A DNA stretch of 39,502 nt from Streptomyces gilvus. Lineage in GTDB: Bacteria; Actinomycetota; Actinomycetes; Streptomycetales; Streptomycetaceae. The notes below the pieces were generated by a model that was given only the letters and a program-made list of their open reading frames with translations, did not search any database and was not told the DNA's origin. Shown here one piece after another: positions 32,701 to 39,502 of this stretch; within the stretch, counting starts at the first letter, position 1; every line of letters begins with the position of its first letter. The stretch spans positions 1-39,502 of the forward strand of contig NZ_JAKWBE010000048.1 in NCBI RefSeq assembly GCF_022513565.1, written 5' to 3'. Both the position numbers and the translations under genes were made by a program.

Positions 32701-33090
32701 AGCGCTCGCAGACCGACCGCTGGTGGCACCGCCGTGCGTCCGGGCGATCCCGTCGCCAGACGCGCCGCCGTCAGCCCCCGCAGTCCCCTCGTCGGCCCCG
32801 CCGTTCCTCGCCCCGTCCGGTGACGGCGTTCCCTCGGACTCTCCCGCCGACGCCGGCCCGGGCTCCCCCGCCCGCTTCAGGTCCCGTACCGAGAAGGTTC
32901 GGGTTGCTGTGTCCACGCCGCCTCGGGGGGTGGACGGATCCCGGGACACCGCCATGCGGGGGTCGCTCGGGTTGGGAACCGGAACCGCGCTCCCCGACGT
33001 CGGTTCTGCCGACGACTCGCGCTGCTTGGACCTGTCGGGGGACTCGCCCGCCACCGATGCCTCCTCCATCTGCCGCCGCATGCCCCGCAC
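29749..33090 (-). CDS. D-alanyl-D-alanine carboxypeptidase (PBP5-like) with a ~715-residue disordered cytoplasmic region
   Basis: A 1,113-residue protein; starts at 33090, or at inner Met codons such as 33069, are possible. Residues 1 to about 715 are acidic, low-complexity and repeat-rich, with no folded domain. One membrane helix (about 719-741, WTPLVLLLALVFAIVQAV) follows. The outside part is a PBP5-type serine peptidase S11 domain with SVAK (S793, K796), SAN (S860-N862) and KTG (960-962), then a beta-rich C-terminal domain. It removes the terminal D-Ala from peptidoglycan stem peptides. The long cytosolic tail is unusual: family members normally start with a signal peptide. Part of it is tandem repeats: 14-residue units (GGEDAEDDIEDARP) and 4-residue units (KADT/KADS/KADP). 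It resembles longer Streptomyces homologues, but the repeat length should vary. Confidence 0.9.
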   Translation of the reverse strand: MRGMRRQMEEASVAGESPDRSKQRESSAEPTSGSAVPVPNPSDPRMAVSRDPSTPRGGVDTATRTFSVRDLKRAGEPGPASAGESEGTPSPDGARNGGADEGTAGADGGASGDGIARTHGGATSGRSASADGGASGDGTAGPDGDAIDARNGRGTDEEAEGASAEAMTDGSSDGAAAETGDDETASERPSGRSETAGEATGDSEGPEDAEGAVDGAVGTQGRRSSAEAGESEGAQDAEDTAGSGDSDVDGAGKPGEAEGDRKAGRARDVRDVDAQDDGSAEGNDSAEVTGDGETGGDARLRAAVAAWVRTGDAKDASETTEPEPPATDENDDKPKPPPAAKDPRSASEDPESGVEDARPANEAPRTGAEGTRSAAKTRSSSGEGSESGVEDARPGDGAPRSGASAKRTAAETLSLTGADPESGVEDARPASEDARSRSEGAEASDDVRSGAEDARPGAKDVKSGAGKARVEDARPGGEDAEDDIEDARPGGEDAEDDIEDARPASDDARPGVDDGEPEPEPEDKAPGDGDGEASGGVAPVHEPAVADGGKEPQGPPAVDDESRTVGAGGKTGDADAPAPSDAPPAAKPVDQPTAVFKRPKPQVDQPTAMLKLGGKLGDPKADTKADTKADSKADSKADPKADPKADPERTSKFVALKPLDEPRTRKPADATAPVPQVGPERTTQQPLPPKPPLDLLAELTNTPPPPQTPVRTILRRVKIWTPLVLLLALVFAIVQAVRPLPTPTLALTADDSYTFDGSPVTLPWPAEGQGRLDVNGIGTMGAFGKQTPVAIGSVAKAMTAYIILKDHPLKAGQDGPKITVDALAEKEAGYWKDGESTLTTVKKGDVLTEQQALSAIMIPSANNIARLLARWDAGSEAAFIKKMNDTAQQLGMTNTTYTDASGLKETTVSTAADQVKLGNQLVKIPALMAITKLPTWVDPSGKKWDNYNRLVPYNGAIGIKTGTTTKAGGNLLFAATKEVDGETVTVVGAILGQHTNPIIDTVNAVSKTAMLAAQDALKSAKILKKGDVVGYVDDKLGGRTPVVVTKDVAAVGWSGFRVKLSFDADDVPHSAKAGTTVGTLTVGDGSSGAVKVPVALQKNLAEPGLTAKLTRLG
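31150..31235 (-). repeat. 12-base tandem repeat in the carboxypeptidase gene
   Basis: About seven copies of a unit reading GGGGTCGGCCTT or close variants on the + strand encode KAD(T/S/P) on the minus strand. Confidence 0.85.
31573..31685 (-). repeat. 42-base tandem repeat in the carboxypeptidase gene
   Basis: Two near-identical 42-base units and a partial third encode the 14-residue acidic unit GGEDAEDDIEDARP. The flanking sequence (to about 32050) contains more distant versions ending in EDARP or VEDARP. Confidence 0.8.
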
Positions 33091-33305
33091 GCGGCTGCCG
33101 AACCGTCAACCGAACCGTGAATCGCCGCCCGGGACACCGCCGTACGCACTGTCCGAACCATGTACCAGTGTCCTGTGTGGGGGCTTAACCCCTGCGGTAG
33201 ACGAGAACGACATACCTACCGGTTCCCTCACAAAGAGGTCACGCACCCTCGACAGACCAATGTGAGAGGGGTCACCCTGTCTTTCATCCACGCGGGGAGG
33301 CATGG

Positions 33306-34067
33306 ATGGGCAGGAGCCGCAGAACACTTCCGGAGGAGCTTCTGCTGCTGGCACTGGACCCGACCACGGGTACCACTGCGCAGCCGCAGTCGCTCGACCT
33401 CGGTCTGGCCGGAGCACAGCTAGTGGAGCTGGCGCTGGCCGGACGGATAGCCCCAGACGGGGATCGTATCGCCGTGGTGGCACCACGGCCGACTGGAGAT
33501 CCAACGTTGGACTGTGCGTTGGAGTTGCTGCGAAGGCGCGGCGCTCCCGTACGGGCAGTGAACTGGATTGGCGGGCCGCGTCTCGGGCTGCGCCAGACCT
33601 ACCTCTCGCATCTGGAGCGGTGCGGCATGGTGCATGCCGTGGCCGGTCAGATGTGCGGGGTGCTGCCGACGACTCGCTACCAGGCGACGGACACCGCCAT
33701 CAGCCGGGAGATCAGGGCCCGGCTGGATTCCGCGATCCGTACCGGCGTACCGCCGGACCCACGGACCGCGGCGCTCGCCGCACTGGCGCACGCGGTCGGT
33801 CTCGGCAAGCATCTGTACCCGGGCAACGAGGGTCGTTCGTCCAGGTCCCGACTGCGGGACCTGATCCGGCACGACCCGATGGGCGGTCTCGTCGCGCACG
33901 CCGTGATGGACGTCCAGAACGGCGTGGCGGCCCAGCCGCGCCGCAGCCCGGCCCCGGCCGGCCGCCAGGCCGCCGCCGGACCGGCGAGGTCCGCCGCACC
34001 GGAACCCGCTCGTGGTGTTCCGATGCAGCCGCGCCGGGGTTCCATGGCACGCGTCGTGGCCCACTGA
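33306..34067 (+). CDS. GOLPH3/GPP34-family protein
   Basis: A 253-residue protein with GGGGAGG five bases before the ATG at 33306. The GPP34 fold is recognisable: RTLPEELLLLALDPTTG at the start, LGLAGAQLVELALAGRIA, and PVRAVNWIGGPRLGLRQTYL in the middle, with ALAHAVGLGKHLYPG and RDLIRHDPMGGLV later. The C-terminal ~60 residues are Pro/Ala/Arg-rich and disordered. In eukaryotes the family binds phosphoinositide on the Golgi; actinobacterial members are common but their role is unclear, possibly at the membrane. It is divergent from the carboxypeptidase gene. Confidence 0.85.
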   Translation: MGRSRRTLPEELLLLALDPTTGTTAQPQSLDLGLAGAQLVELALAGRIAPDGDRIAVVAPRPTGDPTLDCALELLRRRGAPVRAVNWIGGPRLGLRQTYLSHLERCGMVHAVAGQMCGVLPTTRYQATDTAISREIRARLDSAIRTGVPPDPRTAALAALAHAVGLGKHLYPGNEGRSSRSRLRDLIRHDPMGGLVAHAVMDVQNGVAAQPRRSPAPAGRQAAAGPARSAAPEPARGVPMQPRRGSMARVVAH

Positions 34068-34384
34068 GCCGCGGTTCCACGACACAGCACCACCCACGCA
34101 CCACCCACGCACCACCGACAGCACCACCCATCGCACCACCGAGGGCCGCACCCGAGTCCCAGGACCGGTTCGGGAGCCGCTGGTTCGCGCGGGGTGGCGG
34201 GACCGTGAGGTCTCGTCGCCCCGCGCGGCCGCATGTCCGGCCTGTTCGCGCCGGGTTTCCTGAACTGACGTGCGTTCAGCGCATATCCACCGTTTGCCAG
34301 CGGTAGTAAGCACCTTGGTGGCAGTCTGCTGAACAGCAGATACGCAAAGTGGTAACCAGAGGTCCAGCCGGAGGTGCACGTCCC
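34068..34384. other. Gap between the GOLPH3-like and XRE genes
   Basis: It begins with short CACCACCCACG-like repeats (34085-34135). A possible terminator pairs GCGCGGGG (about 34187-34194) with CCCCGCGC (34219-34226). The promoter and palindrome of the XRE gene are at the right end. No gene seen. Confidence 0.45.
34325..34340. promoter_or_regulatory. Palindrome upstream of the XRE-DUF5753 gene
   Basis: TCTGCTG-AA-CAGCAGA, seven-base perfect arms, lies 44 bases before the GTG start. It is a likely autoregulatory site. Confidence 0.55.
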
Positions 34385-35242
34385 GTGGCGTCCAATGTCA
34401 ATCCCACCGTCAGGCGGCGCCGGCTGGGCCAGGAGCTGCGCCGGCTCAGGGAACTCAAGGGCATGACGGCCGAAGAGGTCGCGGAGCGACTGCTGGTGTC
34501 CCAGTCGAAGATCAGCCGGCTGGAGAACGGGCGGCGCAGCATCAGCCAGCGCGACGTACGCGATCTGTGCGGGGTGTACGAGGTCGAGGACCACCGGATC
34601 GTCGACTCCCTGATGCAGATGGCCAAGGACAGCCGCCAGCAGGGGTGGTGGCACTCCTTCGGGGACATCCCGTACAGCGTCTACATCGGGCTGGAGACGG
34701 ACGCGGCCAGTCTGCGGGTGTACGACCCCCAGGTGGTGCCGGGGCTGCTGCAGACCCGGCAGTACGCGGAGGCGCTGATCGCGGGGGCGTTGCCGGAGAC
34801 GGCCGCCGCCGACGTGGACAAGCGGGTGCAGGTGCGGCTGCGGCGGCAGGAACGAATCACCGCGCCGGACAACCCGCTGCGGCTGTGGACCGTGATGGAC
34901 GAGGCGGCGCTGCGCCGGGTGGTGGGCAACAAGTCGCTGATGCGGGACCAGTTGGAGCACCTGGTCGAGCAGGCCCAGCTGCCGCACGTGACCGTGCAGG
35001 TCATCCCCTTCGACATGGGCGCCCACCCGGGCGTGAACGGCCAGTACGCGATCCTGGAGTTCCCCGACGCGGCCGACTCCAGCGTCGTCTACATCGAGGG
35101 CGTGACCAGCGACCTGTATCTGGAGAAGGCCAACGACGTGCAGAAGTACAGCGTGATGTACGAGCACCTCAGGGCACAGGCGCTGAACCCGGAGCACTCG
35201 CGTCAGTTCATCGCGGACATCGCGAAGGAGTACGCGCGCTGA
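34385..35242 (+). CDS. XRE-family regulator with DUF5753 domain
   Basis: 285 residues from the GTG at 34385 (GGAGG at 34370-34374); a longer version from 34349 is possible. The helix-turn-helix is RRRRLGQELRRLRELKGMTA followed by SQSKISRLENGRRSISQRDV. The remaining ~200 residues are DUF5753 (VVPGLLQTRQYAEALIAG, VDKRVQVRLRRQERITAPDN, PHVTVQVIPFDMGAHPGVNG, VYIEGVTSDLYLEK). Such proteins are numerous in Streptomyces and are usually followed by a small DUF397 gene, as here. Known pairs (WhiJ-like; the S. coelicolor scr1/scr2 pair) affect development and antibiotic production. Confidence 0.95.
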   Translation: MASNVNPTVRRRRLGQELRRLRELKGMTAEEVAERLLVSQSKISRLENGRRSISQRDVRDLCGVYEVEDHRIVDSLMQMAKDSRQQGWWHSFGDIPYSVYIGLETDAASLRVYDPQVVPGLLQTRQYAEALIAGALPETAAADVDKRVQVRLRRQERITAPDNPLRLWTVMDEAALRRVVGNKSLMRDQLEHLVEQAQLPHVTVQVIPFDMGAHPGVNGQYAILEFPDAADSSVVYIEGVTSDLYLEKANDVQKYSVMYEHLRAQALNPEHSRQFIADIAKEYAR

Positions 35243-35470
35243 AACGGCTGACGGTGCCCGTACGGGCCGCCATCGAGGCCGCCCTCGACGGAAGGGGCCG
35301 TACAGTACACCTTCCCCAGGCCGAATTGGAAGACCCGCCTGGAATATGCCATCCAGTCGAGTGAAAAGTCGCTTCGTACGCCGAGGTGGGCGAGTAACGT
35401 CGATCACGCCAATCGGGCATCAGGGTTGGCGGAAACCCAGTAACTCATCACCACGCATTACGGAGCAGAA

Positions 35471-35662
35471 ATGGCAATTCGTCAGGGCGCCACGACCACC
35501 TGGACCAAGTCCTCGTACTCCACCGGCAACGGCGCGTGTGTCGAGGTCAAGTCCCCGGTGATCGCGGCCATGGCCGTGCGGGACTCCAAGGTCACCGACG
35601 GTCCGGTGCTGGCCTTCCCGGCCGACGCGTGGAACGCCTTCGTCACCTCGGTCAAGGCGTAA
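35471..35662 (+). CDS. DUF397 small protein
   Basis: A 63-residue protein, complete, with the DUF397 pattern: TTTWTKSSYSTGNGACVEVK, VAVRDSK-like AVRDSKVTDGPVLAFPADAW and a closing FVTSVKA. It is the partner of the XRE-DUF5753 gene 228 bases upstream; the gap is long enough for its own promoter. In characterised pairs the small protein opposes or relieves the regulator, sometimes described as toxin-antitoxin-like. CGGAG lies seven bases before the ATG. Confidence 0.95.
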   Translation: MAIRQGATTTWTKSSYSTGNGACVEVKSPVIAAMAVRDSKVTDGPVLAFPADAWNAFVTSVKA

Positions 35663-35708
35663 CGGCACGCCGGTCAGGTATGAGACAACTTCACAAGCTT
35701 CACCAACA

Positions 35709-35749
35709 GAGCCCTCTCGACCAGCCCGCCGTCCTTGCCGAGAGGGCTC
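35709..35749. terminator. Terminator between the DUF397 gene and the convergent unknown gene
   Basis: An 11-base perfect stem, GAGCCCTCTCG (35709-35719) with 35739-35749, and a 19-base loop. It can serve both genes. Confidence 0.7.
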
Positions 35750-35780
35750 GGCTTGTGTCCGGAACCGGCCCACGCCCTAC

Positions 35781-36620
35781 CTAGCGCAGCCGGTCGACGT
35801 ACCGGTCCGTGCCGGGCACGGTGGGGATGAACGGCGCCACCAGTTCCACCCTCCCCAGGCCCGACTCCTCCACCGGCCCGTCCAGGTCCGTGAAGCACGC
35901 CTCCCAGCATGCGCGCGGGTCCGCCTCCAGGAACCACAGCAGGGTCAGCCGGGTGTCGACGCCCTCCACCTGCTTCACATAGGTCATCCGGTCCCCGGGC
36001 AGCGGCGTCGGCCGGAACACGGTGACCATGGCGGCCGGGGAGCCCGCGAGGCGCTTGGGCAGGTGCCGCGAGCGCAGCCACTCCAGCAACTCGGCCCGCT
36101 GCTCGGGGGATTCGGCGTCGATCACCTCCACCACCAGGCCGGCGTAGGGGTGGTCGAGGGCGTGGAAGTCGCGGGGCCCCGCGGCGCCGTCCCGGTACAC
36201 GGTCGCCTCGTGGTCCTGGAACGCCGTGAAGACGTGGGTGCGGTCCTGGTACACGCGGGCGTCGCGGTTGAGGCGCTTGTTGATGCTGACTGTCCACCGC
36301 ATGTGGTCGTCGTAGCGGCCCGCCGTGATCCAGTACACGGATATATAGCACCCGGCCGTCACAGGCTGGGCGATCGCCGACTTCTCGGGATAGCGCAGGA
36401 GTTGGAGGTCGCGGGTGGCCACCCAGCGGCGGCCGGCGTACATCCAGGGCATGGCCATGGCGCCGGCGTAGTAGTGGTCGTCCTCGTACCAGCGGTTGTA
36501 CGCGTACTCGTGGCCCGGGTGCGGTTCGACCATGGTGATCAGGGCGTGGCCCGGCCGTACCCCGTAGGGCCCCACGGCGGCCAGCTCGGCGTACACGTCA
36601 CTGCGGGTTTCCTCGCTCAC
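35781..36620 (-). CDS. Conserved protein of unknown function
   Basis: A 279-residue soluble protein from GTG, with GGAAGGGGAG upstream. No family is recognised with certainty. The repeated pattern GHALITMVEPHPGHEYAYNRWY near the N-terminus and AAMVTVFRPTPLPGDRMTYV / RLTLLWFLEADPRACWEACF later suggests two copies of a dimeric alpha-beta-barrel (EthD-like) fold; this is a guess from the pattern. Residues Trp, Tyr and His are abundant in the first half (WYEDDHYYAGAMAMPWMYAG). It is divergent from an SDR gene with a shared palindrome, so the two probably act in one catabolic or modification pathway. Confidence 0.6.
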   Translation of the reverse strand: MSEETRSDVYAELAAVGPYGVRPGHALITMVEPHPGHEYAYNRWYEDDHYYAGAMAMPWMYAGRRWVATRDLQLLRYPEKSAIAQPVTAGCYISVYWITAGRYDDHMRWTVSINKRLNRDARVYQDRTHVFTAFQDHEATVYRDGAAGPRDFHALDHPYAGLVVEVIDAESPEQRAELLEWLRSRHLPKRLAGSPAAMVTVFRPTPLPGDRMTYVKQVEGVDTRLTLLWFLEADPRACWEACFTDLDGPVEESGLGRVELVAPFIPTVPGTDRYVDRLR

Positions 36621-36656
36621 GTCGCTCCCCTTCCGTCCTCCGCCGGTCGCCCATAC

Positions 36657-36673
36657 TCTGACGCCCCGTCAGA
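36657..36673. promoter_or_regulatory. Operator-like palindrome in the divergent promoter
   Basis: TCTGACG-CCC-CGTCAGA, perfect seven-base arms. TGACG...CGTCA sites are typical of TetR-type regulators of SDR and acyl-CoA genes in actinomycetes. No TetR gene is in the window. Confidence 0.65.
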
Positions 36674-36700
36674 TAATTGGCCATACCCCCGGAGGCTCGG

Positions 36701-37486
36701 ATGTCACTGCTCGCGGGCAAGACCGTCGTCGTGTCGGGAGTCGGCGCCGGGCTCGGTCACCAGGTCGCCGCGGCGGTCGTACGGGACGGCGGGAACGCGG
36801 TGCTCGGGGCGCGGACCGAGGCGAACCTCGCCAAGAGCGCCGGGGAGATCGATCCGGACGGGGCTCACACGGCGTACCGGTCGACGGACATCACGGACGA
36901 GGGGCAGTGCGAGGCGCTGGCGGGGCTGGCCCGGGAGCGGTTCGGGCGGATCGACGCGGTGGTCCATGTGGCCGCCTGGGACAGCTACTTCGGCGGGCTC
37001 GAGGACGCCGACTTCGCGACCTGGCAGTCGGTGATCGACGTGAACCTGCTCGGTACGCTGCGGATGACGCGGGCGTGTCTGCCGGCGCTGAAGGAGCGCG
37101 GGGGCTCGGTGGTGTTCATCGGGACGCAGTCGTCGGTCGCGGCCCCGACCCAGGTGGCGCAGGCGGCGTACGCGGCCTCCAAGGGGGCGCTGACGAGCGC
37201 GATGTACTCACTCGCCCGGGAGCTCGGGCCGCACCGCGTCCGGGTCAACACCGTGCTGCCGGGCTGGATGTGGGGGCCGCCGGTGCAGGCGTACGTCCAG
37301 TTCACGGCGCAGACCGAGGGCGTCCCGGAGGCGGAGGTGCTGGGGCGGCTGACGGGCCGGATGGCGCTTCCCGACCTCGCCACGGACGCGGACGTGGCCG
37401 ACGCGGCCGTGTTCCTGGCCTCCGACCGGGCCCGCGCGATCACGGGACAGTCGCTGCTGGTCAACGCGGGGGAGCTGATGCGCTGA
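36701..37486 (+). CDS. Short-chain dehydrogenase/reductase (SDR)
   Basis: 261 residues from the ATG at 36701 (GGAGG at 36691-36695). A Rossmann nucleotide site is VVVSGVGAGLGHQVAAAVVR (GxxxGxG variant), followed by the DIT motif, the NxAxx region as VVHVAAWDSY, and the catalytic Ser-Tyr-Lys as S135-like in IGTQSS with YAASKGAL. The end has GQSLLVNAGELM. It reduces or oxidises a hydroxyl/keto group with NAD(P); the substrate is unknown. Its promoter faces the unknown gene at 36620 with a shared palindrome. Confidence 0.95.
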   Translation: MSLLAGKTVVVSGVGAGLGHQVAAAVVRDGGNAVLGARTEANLAKSAGEIDPDGAHTAYRSTDITDEGQCEALAGLARERFGRIDAVVHVAAWDSYFGGLEDADFATWQSVIDVNLLGTLRMTRACLPALKERGGSVVFIGTQSSVAAPTQVAQAAYAASKGALTSAMYSLARELGPHRVRVNTVLPGWMWGPPVQAYVQFTAQTEGVPEAEVLGRLTGRMALPDLATDADVADAAVFLASDRARAITGQSLLVNAGELMR

Positions 37487-37646
37487 GGGCGGATTTCAGC
37501 CACGCCAAAAATTCATATACGTAAACGTGGGCCATTGAGCGGAACATTTTTGCCGTCTCTTGACCTGACGCTTGCTTGCCGTGATCATGCCACCCCACTC
37601 AGAGTTCACATGCCCGAACCCGGCAGCGGACCCTGGAAGGGGGCTC

Positions 37647-39221
37647 ATGAACAGTCTCGACTGGGCCGTGCTCATCGGCTACTTCGGCGTGATGGCGGCG
37701 ATCGGCGTCTGGTCGCACAAGCAGGTGGGCAACGTCAGCGACTTCTTCACGGCCGGCGGCAAGATGCCCTGGTGGCTGTCCGGCATCTCGCACCACATGT
37801 CGGGTTACAGCGCGGTCCTGTTCACGGGCTACGCGGGCATCGCCTACACCTACGGCGTCACCTCCTTCGTCACCTGGTCCTTCCCGATCGCGCTGGGCAT
37901 CGCCATCGGCTCGAAGCTGTTCGCGCCGCGGATCAACCGGCTGCGCTCCAGGCTCCATGTGGCCTCCCCGCTGGAGTACCTGAAGAACCGCTACGACCTG
38001 AAGACCCAGCAGGCCCTCGTCTGGTCCGGCATGCTGCTGAAGATCGTCGACGTGGCCGCCAAGTGGGCGGCGATCGCGACGCTGCTGTCCGTCTTCACCG
38101 GCGTCACCCTGAACCAGGGCATCCTCATCACCGGCGCGATCACCGCCGTCTACTGCACGATCGGCGGCCTGTGGGCGGACGCGCTGACCGAACTCGGCCA
38201 GTTCGTCATCCAGTTGCTGGCCGGCATCTCGATGTTCGTCGCGGTCGTGCTGAAGCTGAACGACAAGAACATCGGCTTCTTCGACGCCTGGAACCAGCCG
38301 GCCCTGAACGGCCACGGCAAGGGACTCGTCGGGCCGTACGGCACGGTCTTCCTGCTCGCGTTCCTCTTCATCAAGCTCTTCGAGTACAACGGCGGCATGC
38401 TCAACCAGGCCCAGCGCTACATGGCGACGGGCAGCCCCCGCGAGGCGGAGCGCTCGGCGCGGCTGTCCGCGGTCCTGTGGCTGGTCTGGCCGGTGGTCCT
38501 GTTCTACCCGATGTGGATGTCGCCGCTGCTGGTCCACGCCCAGAAGCCGGACGGCTCCGACTCCTACGGCCTGATGACCGAACAGCTGCTGCCGCACGGC
38601 CTGTTGGGCCTCGTCATCGTCGGCTTCTTCTCGCACACGATGGCCATGTGCTCCTCCGACGCCAACGCGATCGCGGCGGTCTTCACCCGGGACGCCGCCC
38701 CGGTGCTGTCCCGGCGGGCCCGCGAGTGGGGCCAGCGCTCCGGACTGATCGCGGCACGGGTCACCACGGTCGTCTTCCTCGGTCTGTCGATGGCGGTGGC
38801 GACCCAGGTCAACTCCCCCACGTTCAAGGACATCATCACCGTCGTCATCAAGTGGGTGGCGGGTCTGATGGGCCCGATCGCCATCCCGATGATGCTGGGC
38901 CTGCTGCGCCCGTTCCGCCGCTCCGGCCCCACGGCGGCACTGACCAGCTGGTCGATGGGCCTGCTCGCCTTCTGGCTGGTCAACTACCCGATCAACTGGA
39001 ACGTCAAGGGCGGTGTCCCGCTCGAGTACCAGGTCTCGATCCCGCTGGCGGTCTCCCTGCTCCTCTACATCCTCATCGGCTACCTCAAGCCCGAGGACAC
39101 CCCGGACCGGCTGGCCGTCATCGAGCGGATCAACACCGACGACGACAGCACGGCGGCCGCGGTCCCGGTCCCCGCTGGCGGGGTGGACGACACCCTGGGC
39201 AAGACGCCCGTGAAGGACTGA
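37647..39221 (+). CDS. Sodium:solute symporter family (SSS) transporter
   Basis: 524 residues from the ATG at 37647, chosen because GGAAGGGGG precedes it and the protein then begins MNSLDWAVLIGYFGVMAAIG, the usual first helix. There are about 13-14 membrane segments, including YFGVMAAIGVWSHKQ, the SSS pattern SDFFTAGGKMPWWLSGISHH, and GYAGIAYTYGVTSFVTWSF. The GGLWADALTELGQFVIQLLA stretch matches the SSS signature, and SHTMAMCSSDANAIAAVFTR is the conserved helix-8 Ser-rich part. Members bring in sugars, carboxylates or amino acids with Na+. The araD-like neighbour hints at a sugar, but that gene is convergent. Confidence 0.9.
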   Translation: MNSLDWAVLIGYFGVMAAIGVWSHKQVGNVSDFFTAGGKMPWWLSGISHHMSGYSAVLFTGYAGIAYTYGVTSFVTWSFPIALGIAIGSKLFAPRINRLRSRLHVASPLEYLKNRYDLKTQQALVWSGMLLKIVDVAAKWAAIATLLSVFTGVTLNQGILITGAITAVYCTIGGLWADALTELGQFVIQLLAGISMFVAVVLKLNDKNIGFFDAWNQPALNGHGKGLVGPYGTVFLLAFLFIKLFEYNGGMLNQAQRYMATGSPREAERSARLSAVLWLVWPVVLFYPMWMSPLLVHAQKPDGSDSYGLMTEQLLPHGLLGLVIVGFFSHTMAMCSSDANAIAAVFTRDAAPVLSRRAREWGQRSGLIAARVTTVVFLGLSMAVATQVNSPTFKDIITVVIKWVAGLMGPIAIPMMLGLLRPFRRSGPTAALTSWSMGLLAFWLVNYPINWNVKGGVPLEYQVSIPLAVSLLLYILIGYLKPEDTPDRLAVIERINTDDDSTAAAVPVPAGGVDDTLGKTPVKD

Positions 39222-39238
39222 CCCGGGCGGAGTACGGC

Positions 39239-39279
39239 GGGCGGTGGCCCGGACTCGTGACGAGTCCGGGCCACCGCCC
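39239..39279. terminator. Strong bidirectional terminator
   Basis: A 19-base perfect stem (39239-39257 with 39261-39279) and a TGA loop, followed by TTT. It lies between the convergent symporter and araD-like genes. Confidence 0.9.
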
Positions 39280-39288
39280 TTTCGCGTG

Positions 39289-39502
39289 TCACACGGGGTT
39301 GCCGTAGTAGGCGTTGGGGCCGTGTTTGCGGGTGTAGTGGCGTTGGAGGAGGTGGGGTGGGGGCGGGGTGGTGGGGTTGAGGGAGAGGGTGTGCAGGGCG
39401 ATGTCGGCGACGGCCTCGCAGATGATGGCGTGTTCCAACGATTTACGGGCGCCGGCGCCCCAGGTGAAGGGGCCGTGCCCGGCGACCAGCGCGGCGGGGA
39501 CT
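39289..39502 (-). CDS. araD: L-ribulose-5-phosphate 4-epimerase-like protein, C-terminal part (cut by window end)
   Basis: The minus strand from the window edge to the TGA at 39289-39291 encodes about 70 residues ending KHGPNAYYGNPV. The motifs LVAGHGPFTWGAGA, LEHAIICEAVADIALHTL and LLQRHYTRKHGPNAYYG are the C-terminal signature of the AraD/FucA class II aldolase fold in its AraD branch. It interconverts L-ribulose-5-phosphate and D-xylulose-5-phosphate using a divalent metal. The 5' part lies beyond the window. Confidence 0.85.
   Translation of the reverse strand, partial: VPAALVAGHGPFTWGAGARKSLEHAIICEAVADIALHTLSLNPTTPPPPHLLQRHYTRKHGPNAYYGNPV

Noticed and set aside
33677..35407. Long minus-strand frame over the GOLPH3-like and XRE genes
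   Set aside because: The + strand has recognisable domains throughout; the minus frame is His/Val/Gln-rich shadow sequence.

Overview
The window is high-G+C actinobacterial DNA, almost certainly from a Streptomyces chromosome. The evidence is strong G/C preference at third codon positions, many GTG starts, and typical Streptomyces families: an XRE-DUF5753 regulator with a DUF397 partner, a GOLPH3-like protein, NarL-type two-component genes and an FtsX-type ABC exporter. All calls come from reading the sequence and translations; no database search was run.

Bases 1 to about 11,006 look like the right-hand part of an integrated, decaying genomic island. A 42-base fragment of a tRNA 3' half (probably tRNA-Arg with a CCT anticodon) at 10,965-11,006 is the expected att scar; its orientation puts the element to its left and the intact tRNA beyond the left edge. 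The island carries an ISAs1-family IS whose transposase has a one-base frameshift, an apparently intact IS256-family IS, and defence or stress genes: a 1,483-residue STAND ATPase with an N-terminal nuclease-like domain (an Avs-like antiviral candidate, lower in G+C than its surroundings), a PIN-domain protein with hydrophobic segments, an XRE-like regulator, and a VapC toxin with an unrecognised small partner.

From 11,007 to about 13,670 is a transition zone with gene remnants and an intact DUF234-type ATPase that ends in a PD-(D/E)xK nuclease fold.

From 13,674 onward the genes look like ordinary Streptomyces chromosome. They are a small secreted protein; a minus-strand operon SRPBCC - ArsR - DUF2182 - DUF899 with twin operator palindromes; a NarL-type two-component system divergent from an ABC ATPase/FtsX permease pair; a phage-type amidase; an MFS exporter divergent from an ArsR-like regulator followed by glutathione peroxidase; a MerR regulator; a large membrane protein; a D,D-carboxypeptidase with a very long disordered cytoplasmic region; a GOLPH3-like protein; an XRE/DUF397 pair; an unknown protein divergent from an SDR with a shared palindrome; a sodium/solute symporter; and the 3' end of an araD-like gene.

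The strongest candidate for a poorly described system is the nuclease-STAND-HEAT protein with its PIN-TM-wHTH and XRE neighbours inside the tRNA-bounded island. Other structures worth a look are the duplications at both ends of the FtsX permease gene, the purine-only leader before the DUF899 gene, and the repeat-rich cytoplasmic region of the carboxypeptidase.
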